From Streptomyces iranensis (GTDB lineage Bacteria > Actinomycetota > Actinomycetes > Streptomycetales > Streptomycetaceae): DNA of 64,000 nt. Numbering within the stretch: the stretch's first letter is position 1; each line of letters starts with the position of its first letter. The stretch is taken from NCBI RefSeq assembly GCF_017874715.1, contig NZ_JAGGLR010000021.1:186001-250000 (forward strand). Reading direction: 5' to 3'. Under the pieces are notes generated by a model. That model was not told where the DNA came from. It did no database searches and worked only from the letters and a program-made list of their open reading frames with translations. Positions 24,720-33,542 of the stretch are shown piece by piece. Made by a program: the position numbers and the translations under genes.

Positions 24720-25658
24720 ATGAGCGAGAAGCGGACCGATGCGCGGAACGTCAGGACCGGGAGTCACACCGTACGGGTCAGCCGGCCGGAAAAGCAGCTC
24801 TTCCCCGACGACGGGATCACGAAGTGGGATCTCGTCGAGTACTACCGGTCGGTCTCCCGGCGCATCATTCCGCAGTTGCGCGGCCGCCCTTTGATGATGG
24901 AACGCCACCCGGACGGAATCGGCGGCAAGCCGCTGATGCAGAAGAACGCACCGGACTACTTCCCGGACTGGGTGCGCCGCGCCGTGCTCCCCAAGGAGGG
25001 CGGTGAGGTCACCCATGTGGTCTGCGACGGCACCGCGACCCTCCTCTACCTCGCCGACCAGGCATGCGTCACCCCGCACCGCTGGCTCTCCCGGGCCGAC
25101 CGGCCCGACCACCCCGACCGGCTGGTCTTCGACCTCGACCCGCCCTCGTCGGGGGAGTCGGGGTTCGAGGAGGTGCGCTGGACGGCCCGCCGCTGCTGCG
25201 AACTGCTCGGCGAGCTCGGGCTGCCGGGGCTGCTGATGACCACCGGTTCGCGCGGACTGCATGTCATCGTCCCGCTGGACCGCCGCGCCGACTTCGCCAC
25301 CGTACGGGCCTTCGCCCACGACGCCGCCGATCTGCTGGCCGCCCGCCACCCCGACCGGCTCACCACCGAACCGCGCAAGGCCAAGCGGCGCGGCCGGCTC
25401 TACCTGGACATCCAGCGCAACGCCTACGCCCAGACCGCCGTCAGCCCGTACGGGGTGCGCGCCCGGCCCGGAGCCCCCGTGGCCACGCCCATCGACGCGC
25501 GGGAGCTGGACGACCCGGAGCTGAGGGCCGACCGCTGGACGCTGCGGACGGTCGGCGAGCGGCTCGCGGACGACCCCTGGGCCCGTACGGACACCAGGGG
25601 CCGTTCGCTGCGCGGCCCCCGCGAGCGGCTGAAGCGGCTCGCGGAGGCCGACGGCTAG
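24720..25658 (+). CDS. ligD: LigD-type primase-polymerase domain (stand-alone NHEJ polymerase)
   Basis: A 312-residue LigD polymerase (PolDom, AEP superfamily) protein without ligase or nuclease domains. The metal-binding aspartates are D138 and D140 in VFDLDPPS, with the partner motifs TTGSRGLHVIVPL and KRRGRLYLDIQRNAYAQT. It opens with HTVRVSRPEKQLFPDDGITKWDLVEYY, typical of the family. It should add nucleotides during end-joining repair together with Ku and a ligase; an ATP-dependent ligase lies 4 kb away. The ATG at 24720 gives the usual N-terminus, and an ATG at 24699 is in frame. No strong Shine-Dalgarno sequence precedes either. Confidence 0.9.
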   Translation: MSEKRTDARNVRTGSHTVRVSRPEKQLFPDDGITKWDLVEYYRSVSRRIIPQLRGRPLMMERHPDGIGGKPLMQKNAPDYFPDWVRRAVLPKEGGEVTHVVCDGTATLLYLADQACVTPHRWLSRADRPDHPDRLVFDLDPPSSGESGFEEVRWTARRCCELLGELGLPGLLMTTGSRGLHVIVPLDRRADFATVRAFAHDAADLLAARHPDRLTTEPRKAKRRGRLYLDIQRNAYAQTAVSPYGVRARPGAPVATPIDARELDDPELRADRWTLRTVGERLADDPWARTDTRGRSLRGPRERLKRLAEADG

Positions 25659-25676
25659 CGAGCGGGCTCATGGATC

Positions 25677-27755
25677 TCAAGCGCCGATGTCGCCGCCGTC
25701 GCGCCGCCAAACGCTGATCACGGATGGCCGGGTCAGCTCGCCCGGCCCGTCGGGCCAGGTGGACGCGGGCTCCTCCACGCTCGCGCCGTCGATCTCGCCC
25801 GGGTGCTGCACGGCCACCAGCACCCGCCGGTCCTGCACGATCGGACCGCAGGTCTCGGCGCCGTTCGGCACGGTCAGGAACTGCCTGACCGCACCGCGGC
25901 GGCTGCCCGCCGTGGCCACGCCGAACAGCCCGTCGTGGTTGCCGAGCGCGTTGCCGTCGGTGGAGATCCACAGGTTGCCGTACGCGTCGAAGGTGATGTT
26001 GTCCGGGCAGGAGATCGGGCTGACCTGGTCCTTCGGGAAGCCGCCGAAGTAGGTGCTCGGGTCCTCGGGGTCGCCGCAGACCAGGAACAGCCGCCAGTTG
26101 AAGCGGGTGGAGCCCGCGTTGTTCCAGCGCTCGGTCAGCTCCAGGATCTGGCCGTGCTTGTTGCCGTTGCGCGGGTTCGCCTCGTCGGCGGGGGCCTTGC
26201 CCTCCTTGCCGCGGTCGGTGTTGTTGGTCAGCGCGATGTAGACCCGGCCGGTGCGCGGGCTCGGCTCGACGTCCTCGGGGCGGTCCATCTTCGTCGCGCC
26301 CGCCTTGTCGGCGGCTATGCGGGTGAAGACGTAGACCTCCTCGGCGGTCATACCCTCCACGAAGGAGCGGTCGCCGCGGGCCAGCGGGATCCACTCACCG
26401 GCGCCGTCGAACTCGCCGTCCTCGGGCAGCTTTCCGGAGCCGTCGACCTCGGCGGACGGGCTGTCACCGGTGAACTTGGCGACGTACAGCGTGCCCTCGT
26501 CCAGCAGCGTGCGGTTGTGTTCGCGGGCGATGCGGCTGTTGCCCTTCATCATCCGCTTGGCGGAGACGAACTTGTAGAAGTAGTCGAACTTCTCGTCGTC
26601 GCCCATGTAGAGCACCGGACGGCCGTCGGTGGTCAGCCGGGGCTCGGCGGCCTCGTGCTTGAAGCGGCCCAGTGCGGTCAGCTTGCGCGGGGTGGACTCG
26701 GGGTCGAACGGGTCGATCTCGACCACCCAGCCGAAGCGGTGCGCCTCGTTGGGCTCCTTGGCGAGGTCGAAGCGGTCGTCGAAACGCTCCCACTTGCGCT
26801 CGGAGGCGCCGTCCTCGAAGCCGTAGCGCTTCAGGCCCGCCTTTACGGCCGGGTCGCTGACCTTGTCGGGGTTGGCGAAGTACTGGTTGAAGTTCTCCTC
26901 GCCGGAGAGCACCGTGCCCCACGGCGTGATGCCGCCGCCGCAGTTGTTCAGCGTGCCGAGGATCCGCTTGCCGGTCGGATCGGCGGAGGTGCGCAGCAGC
27001 TCGCTGCCCGCCGCCGGGCCGGTGACCTCGAACGGAGTGGTCGCGGTGATACGGCGGTTGAGGTGGTGGCGGGACAGCGCGGTGAGCCGGCCAAGACCGC
27101 GCTCCTCGGCCGTCACGACCACGGACAGGCCGTGCGCGGCCCAGCCGATCCCGGCCTGTTCGCGGGTGGGGTTCTCCGGGTCGTAACCCGAGAACATCAG
27201 CACCTCGTCGGTGTACTCGTGGTTGACGACGAGCAGCTGATGGTCGCGCTCGCCGGGGACGTCCAGGACCGCCATGTAGTCGTTGTTGTAACCGAACTGG
27301 GCCGCCTGGGCCTTGGCGCTCTGCTTGTCCGGGTCGAACGCGGGCGCGCCGCGCAGGATCGGGTCGCCCCAGCGGATCACCACGTTCTGGTCGTGGCCCT
27401 CGGCGACGACCACGGTGTCCTCGGTGTTGGGGGCGACCGGCGCGAAGCGCAGGCCGCGGGCCGCCTTGCTCTTCGCGGCGGCCTTGTGCTCCGCGGCGGC
27501 GGCGCCGCCCGTCGCGGCGGACGCCCGAGGCGCCCGCTCCACCGCCACCGCACCGGTCGCGGCCGCCACGGTCACCACGGCACCGGCCCGCAGCAGGGCA
27601 CGGCGCGAGGCGGCACCGGCGATGACATCGCCCACATAGGCGTTGTCGCTGGTGTTCGGCGTCTCGTGAAGGCAGGCGTCGCCACACCGGTACCGGCACG
27701 TCAGTGCGGAACGACCGCCCGGGTGTGAGCTGATGAGCGGTAGGAGGTTGCGCAC
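25677..27755 (-). CDS. phoX: PhoX-family alkaline phosphatase (DUF839), Tat-exported
   Basis: A 692-residue phosphatase of the PhoX type. A Tat signal lies about residues 50-85 (ASRRALLRAGAVVTVAAATGAVA), preceded by an unusually long N-region. The DUF839 beta-propeller follows, with VVNHEYTDEVLMF, GTLNNCGGGITPWGTVLSGEENFNQYF and PDNITFDAYGNLWISTDGNA, which carry the Ca/Fe-binding Glu, Cys and Asp positions of PhoX. It releases phosphate from organic esters outside the cell. The GTG at 27753-27755 has GGAGGGG upstream. A two-unit PHO box at 27899-27916 indicates PhoP control. The next gene leftward (LigD) is convergent with an 18-base gap. Confidence 0.92.
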   Translation of the reverse strand: MRNLLPLISSHPGGRSALTCRYRCGDACLHETPNTSDNAYVGDVIAGAASRRALLRAGAVVTVAAATGAVAVERAPRASAATGGAAAAEHKAAAKSKAARGLRFAPVAPNTEDTVVVAEGHDQNVVIRWGDPILRGAPAFDPDKQSAKAQAAQFGYNNDYMAVLDVPGERDHQLLVVNHEYTDEVLMFSGYDPENPTREQAGIGWAAHGLSVVVTAEERGLGRLTALSRHHLNRRITATTPFEVTGPAAGSELLRTSADPTGKRILGTLNNCGGGITPWGTVLSGEENFNQYFANPDKVSDPAVKAGLKRYGFEDGASERKWERFDDRFDLAKEPNEAHRFGWVVEIDPFDPESTPRKLTALGRFKHEAAEPRLTTDGRPVLYMGDDEKFDYFYKFVSAKRMMKGNSRIAREHNRTLLDEGTLYVAKFTGDSPSAEVDGSGKLPEDGEFDGAGEWIPLARGDRSFVEGMTAEEVYVFTRIAADKAGATKMDRPEDVEPSPRTGRVYIALTNNTDRGKEGKAPADEANPRNGNKHGQILELTERWNNAGSTRFNWRLFLVCGDPEDPSTYFGGFPKDQVSPISCPDNITFDAYGNLWISTDGNALGNHDGLFGVATAGSRRGAVRQFLTVPNGAETCGPIVQDRRVLVAVQHPGEIDGASVEEPASTWPDGPGELTRPSVISVWRRDGGDIGA

Positions 27756-27898
27756 GTCTTCCCCTCCGTAAGGGTGTTCACGTATGGGCTTCGCCGGGCC
27801 CCGCACGGGCAGTACTCCGACGCGGTCCGGACCGACATGACGTCGGGATCCTTTGGCGGCGAAGCTATGGGCGTAGAACCGCATGGTGGCGACGAGCG

Positions 27899-27916
27899 CC
27901 TGAACCAGAGGTGAAC
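27899..27916 (-). promoter_or_regulatory. PHO box (two PhoP direct repeat units) upstream of phoX
   Basis: On the minus strand GTTCACC-TCTG-GTTCAGG places two GTTCA-type units exactly 11 bases apart, the arrangement of Streptomyces PhoP direct repeat units. It lies 144 bases upstream of the phoX GTG and points towards it. Confidence 0.65.
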
Positions 27917-28026
27917 GAAGCGCGAGCGGAATCGGCGGAAGAGGGCCGCCGAAGGGCCCGCTAGCCTTTCGGCACCACGGACATGCACCGCCATGCACCG
28001 CACTCGACACGTGAGAGGTATCTCCC

Positions 28027-30042
28027 ATGGGCATACGGGACCTACTGCGCAAAGTTTTCGGCCGCTCCCGAACCACGGGGGTGGACGATTCTTCTGCTGC
28101 GCCGGAGGCGGCGGTTGTCCCGGACCCCCAGCCGGAGTCGGCGGAGTCGGCGGAGCCCAAGTCGGCGGAGCCGACGGTGGACCAGAAGGCCGAGCGGAAG
28201 GCCGACTCGGACGCCGGACCGACGCCTGAGCCCGAGACCGCGCCGGAGCCTGCGCCTGAGCCGAAGGCTGAGCCGGAGCCCGAGCCGACCGCGGACGCGG
28301 AGGCCCCGGCCCCGGACTCCCGGGACTCCCGGAACGACGCATCCGGGCACGACCCGGCCCTGTCCGCCCCGCTGAAGTCCCTCGACGAGATCCTGAAGTC
28401 CCCCGCGCACGAGGACACGTCAACGTCCGGCGACCAGACTCCGGTTAAGGCAGCGGCAGCGACCGACGAGAAGGAAGCTCCCGCGACCGCGCCGAAGGCG
28501 AAGACGGACGAGCCCAAGCCAGCCGCCAAGGCGGAGGCGGACGAGCCGGAGGCGAAGGTGGAGTCCGCCACCGCGCCCGAGGCCGAGGCGGACGCCGATG
28601 CCCCGGCGGCTCCGGCGGCGGAGACGAGCGCCGACACCGAGCCCAAGGCCGAGCCTGAGCCCGCAGCCGATCCCGCGCCGGAAACCGCCGAGCCGGTGGC
28701 GGAAACCGCCGAGCCGGTGGCGGAAGCCGCCGACGCATCTCCGGCGGAGGCCGACACCACGTCTCAGGGCGAGGTTGCGGAGGACCCCGCGCCGGAGCCT
28801 GCCGAGGCGGAGGCTGAGCCCGAAACTGCGACCGCCGCCACCCCGGAGCCCGCCGAGCCGGTGGCGGAGGCCGACAACACGCCTCAGGGCGAGGTTGCGG
28901 AGGACCCCGCGCCGGAGCCCGCTGCGGCGCCCGAGCCCAAGGCTGAGGCAGCCACAGAGGCTGACCACGAGGCCAAGGCCGACGCCGACGCCACGACGGC
29001 CCCGGTGGCGGAGGCGAGTGCCGACGCCGGGGCGGAGGTAGAGGCTGCCGACGCCGCCGCCACCGCAGCCGACGAGCCCGCCGAGGCGGAGGCCGAGACC
29101 GCGGCCGCGAGCGAGCCCGAGGCCGACCCCGAGCCCGCGCCCAAGGCCAAGCCCGCGCCCGCGCCCGAGGCCAAGCCCGAGGCCGCAGCCGAGCCCGAGC
29201 CCGCGCCCGCGCCCGCAGCTGCCGCCGCCACCGCGGCCAAGGCGGAAGCACCTACGACCGCGGCCAAGGCAGAAGCACCCGCCACCGCGGCCAAGGCCGA
29301 CGCACCCGCCGCCGCGAAGGCCGATGCCGCCGCCATCCCCCTCGCCGACCTCACGTCGCGGGCGCCTGGGCTGGTCGGGGCGTACGGCGCGGCTGGGGAG
29401 GCCGTTCAGGAGAGCGGGCTGGGTGGGCAGCGGGCGGTGGTCTACCTCGTGCTGGACCGGTCCGGGTCGATGCGGGGGTACTTCAAGGACGGCACCGTGT
29501 CGCACCTCGCCGAGCAGGCGCTCGCCCTGTCCGCGCAGCTCGACACCAGCGGCACCGTGCCCGTCGTGTTCTTCTCCACCGACATCGACGGCACCGCCGA
29601 CCTCGAGCTGGACCAGCACACCGGCCGGATCGAGGAGCTGCACGGCTCGCTCGGGCACATGGGGCGGACGAACTACCACACCGCCGTCAACGCCGTCATC
29701 GAGCACTACAAGGCGTCCGGCGCGACCGACCCCGCGTTCGTGATCTTCCAGACGGACGGCGCGCCCACCACCAAGACCGCCGCCGAGAAGGCGCTGTGCG
29801 AGGCGGCGGGGCTGCCGCTGTTCTGGCAGTTCCTGGCGTTCGGGGACCCGGAGGCGAAGGGGTTCGACTTCCTGCGGAAGCTGGACACCTCGCCCGCCCT
29901 CGCCGTCCCGGAGAAGCGGGCGGTCGACAACACCGGCTTCTTCCACGCCGGGCTCGACCCCCGTACGGTCGCCGACGCCGAGCTGTACCGGGAGCTGCTG
30001 AAGAAGTTCCCGGGCTGGCTGGCCGCCCGCGAACAGGGCTGA
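28027..30042 (+). CDS. VWA-domain protein (TerF-like) with a long Ala/Glu/Pro repeat region
   Basis: A 671-residue protein. Residues 1-30 form a short basic head (MGIRDLLRKVFGRSR). About 30-435 is an Ala/Glu/Pro/Asp-rich low-complexity region with internal repeats such as GEVAEDPAPEPA (twice) and EPVAETA. The C-terminal ~200 residues are a von Willebrand A domain with a complete MIDAS: DRSGSM (D-x-S-x-S), GRTNY (Thr) and FQTDGAPT (Asp). The VWA part resembles those of tellurium-resistance (TerF/TerY-type) proteins. It probably binds partners through Mg2+; the acidic region may be a linker or scaffold. The ATG at 28027 follows the AGGT of GAGAGGTATCTCCC. Monocistronic, with a terminator downstream. 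Confidence 0.88.
   Translation: MGIRDLLRKVFGRSRTTGVDDSSAAPEAAVVPDPQPESAESAEPKSAEPTVDQKAERKADSDAGPTPEPETAPEPAPEPKAEPEPEPTADAEAPAPDSRDSRNDASGHDPALSAPLKSLDEILKSPAHEDTSTSGDQTPVKAAAATDEKEAPATAPKAKTDEPKPAAKAEADEPEAKVESATAPEAEADADAPAAPAAETSADTEPKAEPEPAADPAPETAEPVAETAEPVAEAADASPAEADTTSQGEVAEDPAPEPAEAEAEPETATAATPEPAEPVAEADNTPQGEVAEDPAPEPAAAPEPKAEAATEADHEAKADADATTAPVAEASADAGAEVEAADAAATAADEPAEAEAETAAASEPEADPEPAPKAKPAPAPEAKPEAAAEPEPAPAPAAAAATAAKAEAPTTAAKAEAPATAAKADAPAAAKADAAAIPLADLTSRAPGLVGAYGAAGEAVQESGLGGQRAVVYLVLDRSGSMRGYFKDGTVSHLAEQALALSAQLDTSGTVPVVFFSTDIDGTADLELDQHTGRIEELHGSLGHMGRTNYHTAVNAVIEHYKASGATDPAFVIFQTDGAPTTKTAAEKALCEAAGLPLFWQFLAFGDPEAKGFDFLRKLDTSPALAVPEKRAVDNTGFFHAGLDPRTVADAELYRELLKKFPGWLAAREQG
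28681..28930 (+). repeat. in-frame repeats within the VWA gene low-complexity region
   Basis: GAAACCGCCGAGCCGGTGGCG is repeated back to back near 28681-28720. A longer block beginning CTCAGGGCGAGGTTGCGGAG occurs at about 28764 and again about 120 bases later. All periods are multiples of three, so they encode repeating EPVAETA and GEVAEDPAPEPA units. Confidence 0.7.
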
Positions 30043-30098
30043 CCAGCGACCCTGCCCAAAACCCCACACCCGACCAGGCGCCGCACCGGCGCCACCCC

Positions 30099-30140
30099 GG
30101 GGGCCATCCGCCGCGGAAAAACGCCGCGCGGGTGGCCCCC
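30099..30140. terminator. terminator after the VWA gene
   Basis: GGGGGCCATCCGC (30099-30111) pairs with GCGGGTGGCCCCC (30128-30140) with one G-T wobble, 56 bases after the stop and upstream of metG. Confidence 0.65.
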
Positions 30141-30214
30141 GTCGCTCCGATACGATATTGGCGGCTCAACAGAGCGAAAAGTCACTTACCGTATCGACTC
30201 GGGAGCAGCCTGCA

Positions 30215-31948
30215 ATGGCTCGACACCTCATCACCAGCGCCCTTCCCTACATCAACGGGATCAAGCACCTGGGCAACATGGTGGGGTCCATGCTCCCGGC
30301 CGACGTCTACTCCCGCTATATGCGCCAGCGCGGCCATGACGTCCTCTACATCTGCGCCACCGATGAGCACGGCACCCCCGCCGAGCTGGCCGCCAAGGAG
30401 GCCGGGCTGCCGGTCGACGAGTTCTGCGCCCAGCAGCATGAGGCGCAGAAGGCGATCTACGACGGCTTCGGGCTCGCCTTCGACTACTTCGGCCGCAGCT
30501 CCTCCGCGCAGAACGTGCAGATCACCCAGACGATCGCACGGGAGCTCAAGGGACACGGCTTCATCGAGGAGCGCTCGATCCGCCAGGTGTACTCCAACGC
30601 CGACGGCCGCTTCCTCCCCGACCGCTACATCGAGGGCACCTGTCCGCACTGCGGCTACGAGCGGGCCCGCGGCGACCAGTGCGAGAACTGCACCCGTGTC
30701 CTCGACCCGACCGATCTGATCGACGCCCGCTCCGCGATCAGCGGCAGCAGCGATCTGGAGGTCCGGGAGACCAAGCACCTCTTCCTCCTCCAGTCCAAGC
30801 TGGCGGACGAGGTCGCCGCCTGGGTCGACGAGCACGGCAAGGACTGGCCGACGCTCGCCTCCTCGATCGCCCGCAAGTGGCTGAACGAGGGGCTTCAGGA
30901 CCGGGCGATCACCCGTGACCTGGACTGGGGCGTGCCGGTGCCGGCCGACACCTGGCCGGAGCTGGCGGCCGAGGGCAAGGTCTTCTACGTCTGGTTCGAC
31001 GCCCCGATCGAGTACATCGGAGCCACGAAGGAGTGGGCCGACCAGGACCCGGCGAACCGCGACTGGAAGTCGTGGTGGTACGACGTGGACCGGACGGTCC
31101 GCTACACGGAGTTCATGGCCAAGGACAACGTCCCGTTCCACACGGTGATGTTCCCGGCCACCCTCCTCGGCACCCGGGACGTCTGGAAGAAGGTCGACTA
31201 CGTCAAGGCGTTCAACTGGCTGACGTACTACGGCGGGAAGTTCTCCACCTCCGCCAAGCGCGGGGTGTTCACCGACGCCGCGCTCGAGGTGCTGCCCGCC
31301 GACTACTGGCGCTACTTCCTGATGGCGAACGCCCCGGAGTCCGACGACACCTCCTTCACCTGGGAGCACTTCACCGCCACCGTCAACAAGGACCTGGCCG
31401 ACACCCTCGGCAACTTCGTCAACCGCGTGCTCTCCTTCTCCCGCAAGCGGTTCGGCGACGAGGTCCCGGCCGGAAAGGCCGCCGGGGAGGCGGAGGAGCG
31501 CCTGGGCGAGGAGATCGCGCGGCTGCTGACGGAGTACGAAGAGCACATGGACGCGCTCCAGTTCCGCAAGGCCGCGGCGGCGCTGCGCGCCCTGTGGAGC
31601 GCGGGCAACTCCTACCTGGAGGAGAAGGCCCCCTGGCTGGAGATCAAGACCGACCAGGAGGCCGCGGCCCTCACCCTTCGTACGGCGATGAACCTCATCC
31701 ACCTCTACGCGATCGTCTCCGAGCCGTTCATCCCGGCCTCGGCGCGGGCCATGCGGTCGGCGTTCGCGCTGGGCGAGGACACCGCGGCCTGGGTCGGCCA
31801 GGAGGAGGCGAAGGCGCTGGCGTCGGTCCCGGCGGGCACGGCCTTCACGGTTCCCCCGGTGCTCTTCGCGAAGATCACCGAGGAGGATCTGGACTCCTTC
31901 CGGCAGCGCTTCGGCGGCGATGAGCAGAACGGGAACGGCGCCGCTTAG
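30215..31948 (+). CDS. metG: methionyl-tRNA synthetase
   Basis: A 577-residue class I aminoacyl-tRNA synthetase charging tRNA-Met. ITSALPYINGIKHLGNMVG holds the HIGH-type motif (HLGN), a zinc knuckle is seen as CPHCGYERARGDQCENC near residue 146, and YYGGKFSTSAKRGVF is the KMSKS-type loop (KFSTS). It ends after the anticodon-binding helical domain, with no C-terminal EMAP-like tRNA-binding extension, so it is the short monomeric form. The ATG at 30215 is preceded by GGGAG. The gene is essential unless a second copy exists. Confidence 0.97.
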   Translation: MARHLITSALPYINGIKHLGNMVGSMLPADVYSRYMRQRGHDVLYICATDEHGTPAELAAKEAGLPVDEFCAQQHEAQKAIYDGFGLAFDYFGRSSSAQNVQITQTIARELKGHGFIEERSIRQVYSNADGRFLPDRYIEGTCPHCGYERARGDQCENCTRVLDPTDLIDARSAISGSSDLEVRETKHLFLLQSKLADEVAAWVDEHGKDWPTLASSIARKWLNEGLQDRAITRDLDWGVPVPADTWPELAAEGKVFYVWFDAPIEYIGATKEWADQDPANRDWKSWWYDVDRTVRYTEFMAKDNVPFHTVMFPATLLGTRDVWKKVDYVKAFNWLTYYGGKFSTSAKRGVFTDAALEVLPADYWRYFLMANAPESDDTSFTWEHFTATVNKDLADTLGNFVNRVLSFSRKRFGDEVPAGKAAGEAEERLGEEIARLLTEYEEHMDALQFRKAAAALRALWSAGNSYLEEKAPWLEIKTDQEAAALTLRTAMNLIHLYAIVSEPFIPASARAMRSAFALGEDTAAWVGQEEAKALASVPAGTAFTVPPVLFAKITEEDLDSFRQRFGGDEQNGNGAA

Positions 31949-32077
31949 CGGCTCCGCCGCGTGGCGGGGTTCGGCCCAAGACGCCCCTCACGCATGTGTT
32001 GATCGCGCGGCAACCGTTCGTTTAGCCCCCTCGAAGACCCTGTGGAGTCCATAGCCACCGGGAAATCGAGGAACACA

Positions 32078-32473
32078 GTGCCGGACGCGCGTGTCACGGT
32101 GACGGTCCACGGCCCCGACCCGCTCAGCCGGGCCGGGGTCGTGCGTCATCTGCAGCATCAGCCCAGCGTCGAGCTGGTCGACCGGCCGTGCCCGTTCGGC
32201 GACGAGCCCCGCGGCGCCGTCGCCGTGATGCTCGCCGAGCGCCTCGACGACCGCGCCGGGGCGGAGCTGCGCCGCCTGGTGCGGGGCGGACGGCAGCGGG
32301 TGGTACTGATCGCGGGCGAGCTCCGGGAGACGGAGCTGATGGCGGTGATGGAGTACGGCGTCCAAGCCGTCTTATGGCAGCACCGGACCACGCCGAAGCG
32401 GCTGCTGCGCGCCGTGCACCGGGCCGCCCGCGCGGACCGGGGCACACCGTGCGGCGTGGACCGGAGGCTGTGA
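32078..32473 (+). CDS. degenerate receiver-like protein lacking HTH (truncated response regulator)
   Basis: A 131-residue protein with the alternating beta/alpha pattern of a NarL/LuxR-type receiver: VTVTVHGPDPLSRAGVVRHL, GAVAVMLAERL, RVVLIAGELRETELMAVMEYGVQAVLW, TTPKRLLRAVHRAAR. The strand that should carry the phospho-acceptor reads AVMLAERLDD with no aspartate in place, and the product stops where related proteins continue into a LuxR helix-turn-helix. It could be a natural phosphorylation-independent fragment or a remnant of a full regulator. The GTG at 32078 follows GAGGAA. It lies 129 bases after metG and is convergent with the dioxygenase. Confidence 0.6.
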   Translation: MPDARVTVTVHGPDPLSRAGVVRHLQHQPSVELVDRPCPFGDEPRGAVAVMLAERLDDRAGAELRRLVRGGRQRVVLIAGELRETELMAVMEYGVQAVLWQHRTTPKRLLRAVHRAARADRGTPCGVDRRL

Positions 32474-32501
32474 CCCCAGGGCTTCAGGGGACCCCAGGGC
32501 G

Positions 32502-33446
32502 TCAGAGATCCGTGCCGTCGTGGGTCGCGTCGGGGTCGACCCCCAGCGTGAGACTGCCGACGACACCCTTCTCGATCTTTCCCTTGCGGTACTTCAGGTG
32601 CAGCAGCCCGCCCTGTGCGCCGTTGCCGGGGTAGATCCCGTCCTCGTCGAGGGTGGTGCGCGGCGTGGTGCTGGTGTTGTACGGGGCCACCTTCGCCGAG
32701 TCGAGCACCGCCTCCTCGGCGAAGAAGAGCTGACCGGTGTGGCAGGTGTGGCCACCCTCGTAGCCGTCGTCCGTGAGCTTGCCGCCGATGTGCACCTTGG
32801 TGTGGATGTGCACACAGCGGCCCCGGTACCAGCCGGGGAAGACCGTGGTGAACTCGACGAAACCGTGCCGGTCGGTCAGCTGGGTGCCGCGCAGATACCG
32901 CTTGTCGTCGGTCGGCTCCTGGTGGCCGCCACCGGGCGGGGCACCGGTCGGAGCGCCCGTCGGGGCGTCGGTGGGCGGGGTGCCGGTGGGCGGGGTCCCG
33001 GTCGGCGGGGTGCCGCCGCCACCGCTGCTGGAGCTCTCGTAACCCGAGTAGAGCCCGAGCGCGTCGCAGTGCCAGATGTCGACGGCAGCCTTCGCCATGG
33101 GTTTGCAGCTGTCGGAGTCGATCACTTTGAGGCGGAGGGTCATCGGAATGCCCTCCTTACCCTCGGTGATGTCCTTTCTGATCTTGTCGGCGTCGATGTA
33201 GTACGGCCCCTCGGTGGTCTCCGAGGTGAGCCGGTAACAGACCTCGCCGGACGGCGAGGACGTGGCGGCCGAGGGGGTGGCGGAGGAGGCGGACGCGGAG
33301 GTCTCGCCCGCCGAGGCGGTGGTGGCGACGGCCGCTCCCAGGCCCGCCGCCGCGACCGCCGCGCCGCCCGCCACCACGGCCCGCCGCCTCGTCATGTCCC
33401 GCTGGGGCTGCGGCTCGAGGCCGTTGCTGCTCTGCTGTTCGGTCAT
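32502..33446 (-). CDS. Tat-exported intradiol ring-cleavage dioxygenase-like protein
   Basis: A 314-residue protein with a twin-arginine signal (TRRRAVVAGGAAVAAAG, residues ~19-36) and an intradiol dioxygenase fold. All four iron ligands of protocatechuate 3,4-dioxygenase are recognisable: the Tyr in WHCDALGLY, the Tyr in PGWYRG, and both His in RCVHIHTKV. It may cleave catechol-type aromatics outside the cytoplasm. A repeat-built insert of Gly/Thr/Pro (GGGTPPTGTPPTGTPPT...) splits the catalytic domain right after the first ligand segment. The ATG at 33446 gives a well-placed Tat motif, though no strong Shine-Dalgarno sequence is seen. It follows aspS on the same strand but past a terminator, so it is probably a separate unit. 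Confidence 0.88.
   Translation of the reverse strand: MTEQQSSNGLEPQPQRDMTRRRAVVAGGAAVAAAGLGAAVATTASAGETSASASSATPSAATSSPSGEVCYRLTSETTEGPYYIDADKIRKDITEGKEGIPMTLRLKVIDSDSCKPMAKAAVDIWHCDALGLYSGYESSSSGGGGTPPTGTPPTGTPPTDAPTGAPTGAPPGGGHQEPTDDKRYLRGTQLTDRHGFVEFTTVFPGWYRGRCVHIHTKVHIGGKLTDDGYEGGHTCHTGQLFFAEEAVLDSAKVAPYNTSTTPRTTLDEDGIYPGNGAQGGLLHLKYRKGKIEKGVVGSLTLGVDPDATHDGTDL
32935..33020 (-). repeat. in-frame Gly/Thr/Pro repeat inside the dioxygenase domain
   Basis: Tandem 15-base units of the type GGCGGGGTGCCGGTG (plus strand) encode successive GTPPT, then TGAPT, in a loop of the catalytic domain. Units are multiples of three. Confidence 0.75.
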
Positions 33447-33542
33447 GGGCCGGGACAGTAGGGAGGCAACCTGGCAGCCCCATGGGCGCGGGCTGTGAAT
33501 GGCTGTGCGAAGAGCGGCATTCGGCCATCCCCCCAACGCGAA

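Noticed and set aside
25803..27728. Long plus-strand open frame opposite phoX
   Set aside because: Val/Gly/Arg-rich translation without domains; phoX on the other strand is complete.
28420..30069. Long minus-strand open frame opposite the VWA gene
   Set aside because: Mirror image of the Ala/Glu/Pro repeat region (Gly/Leu/Arg runs); no start context.
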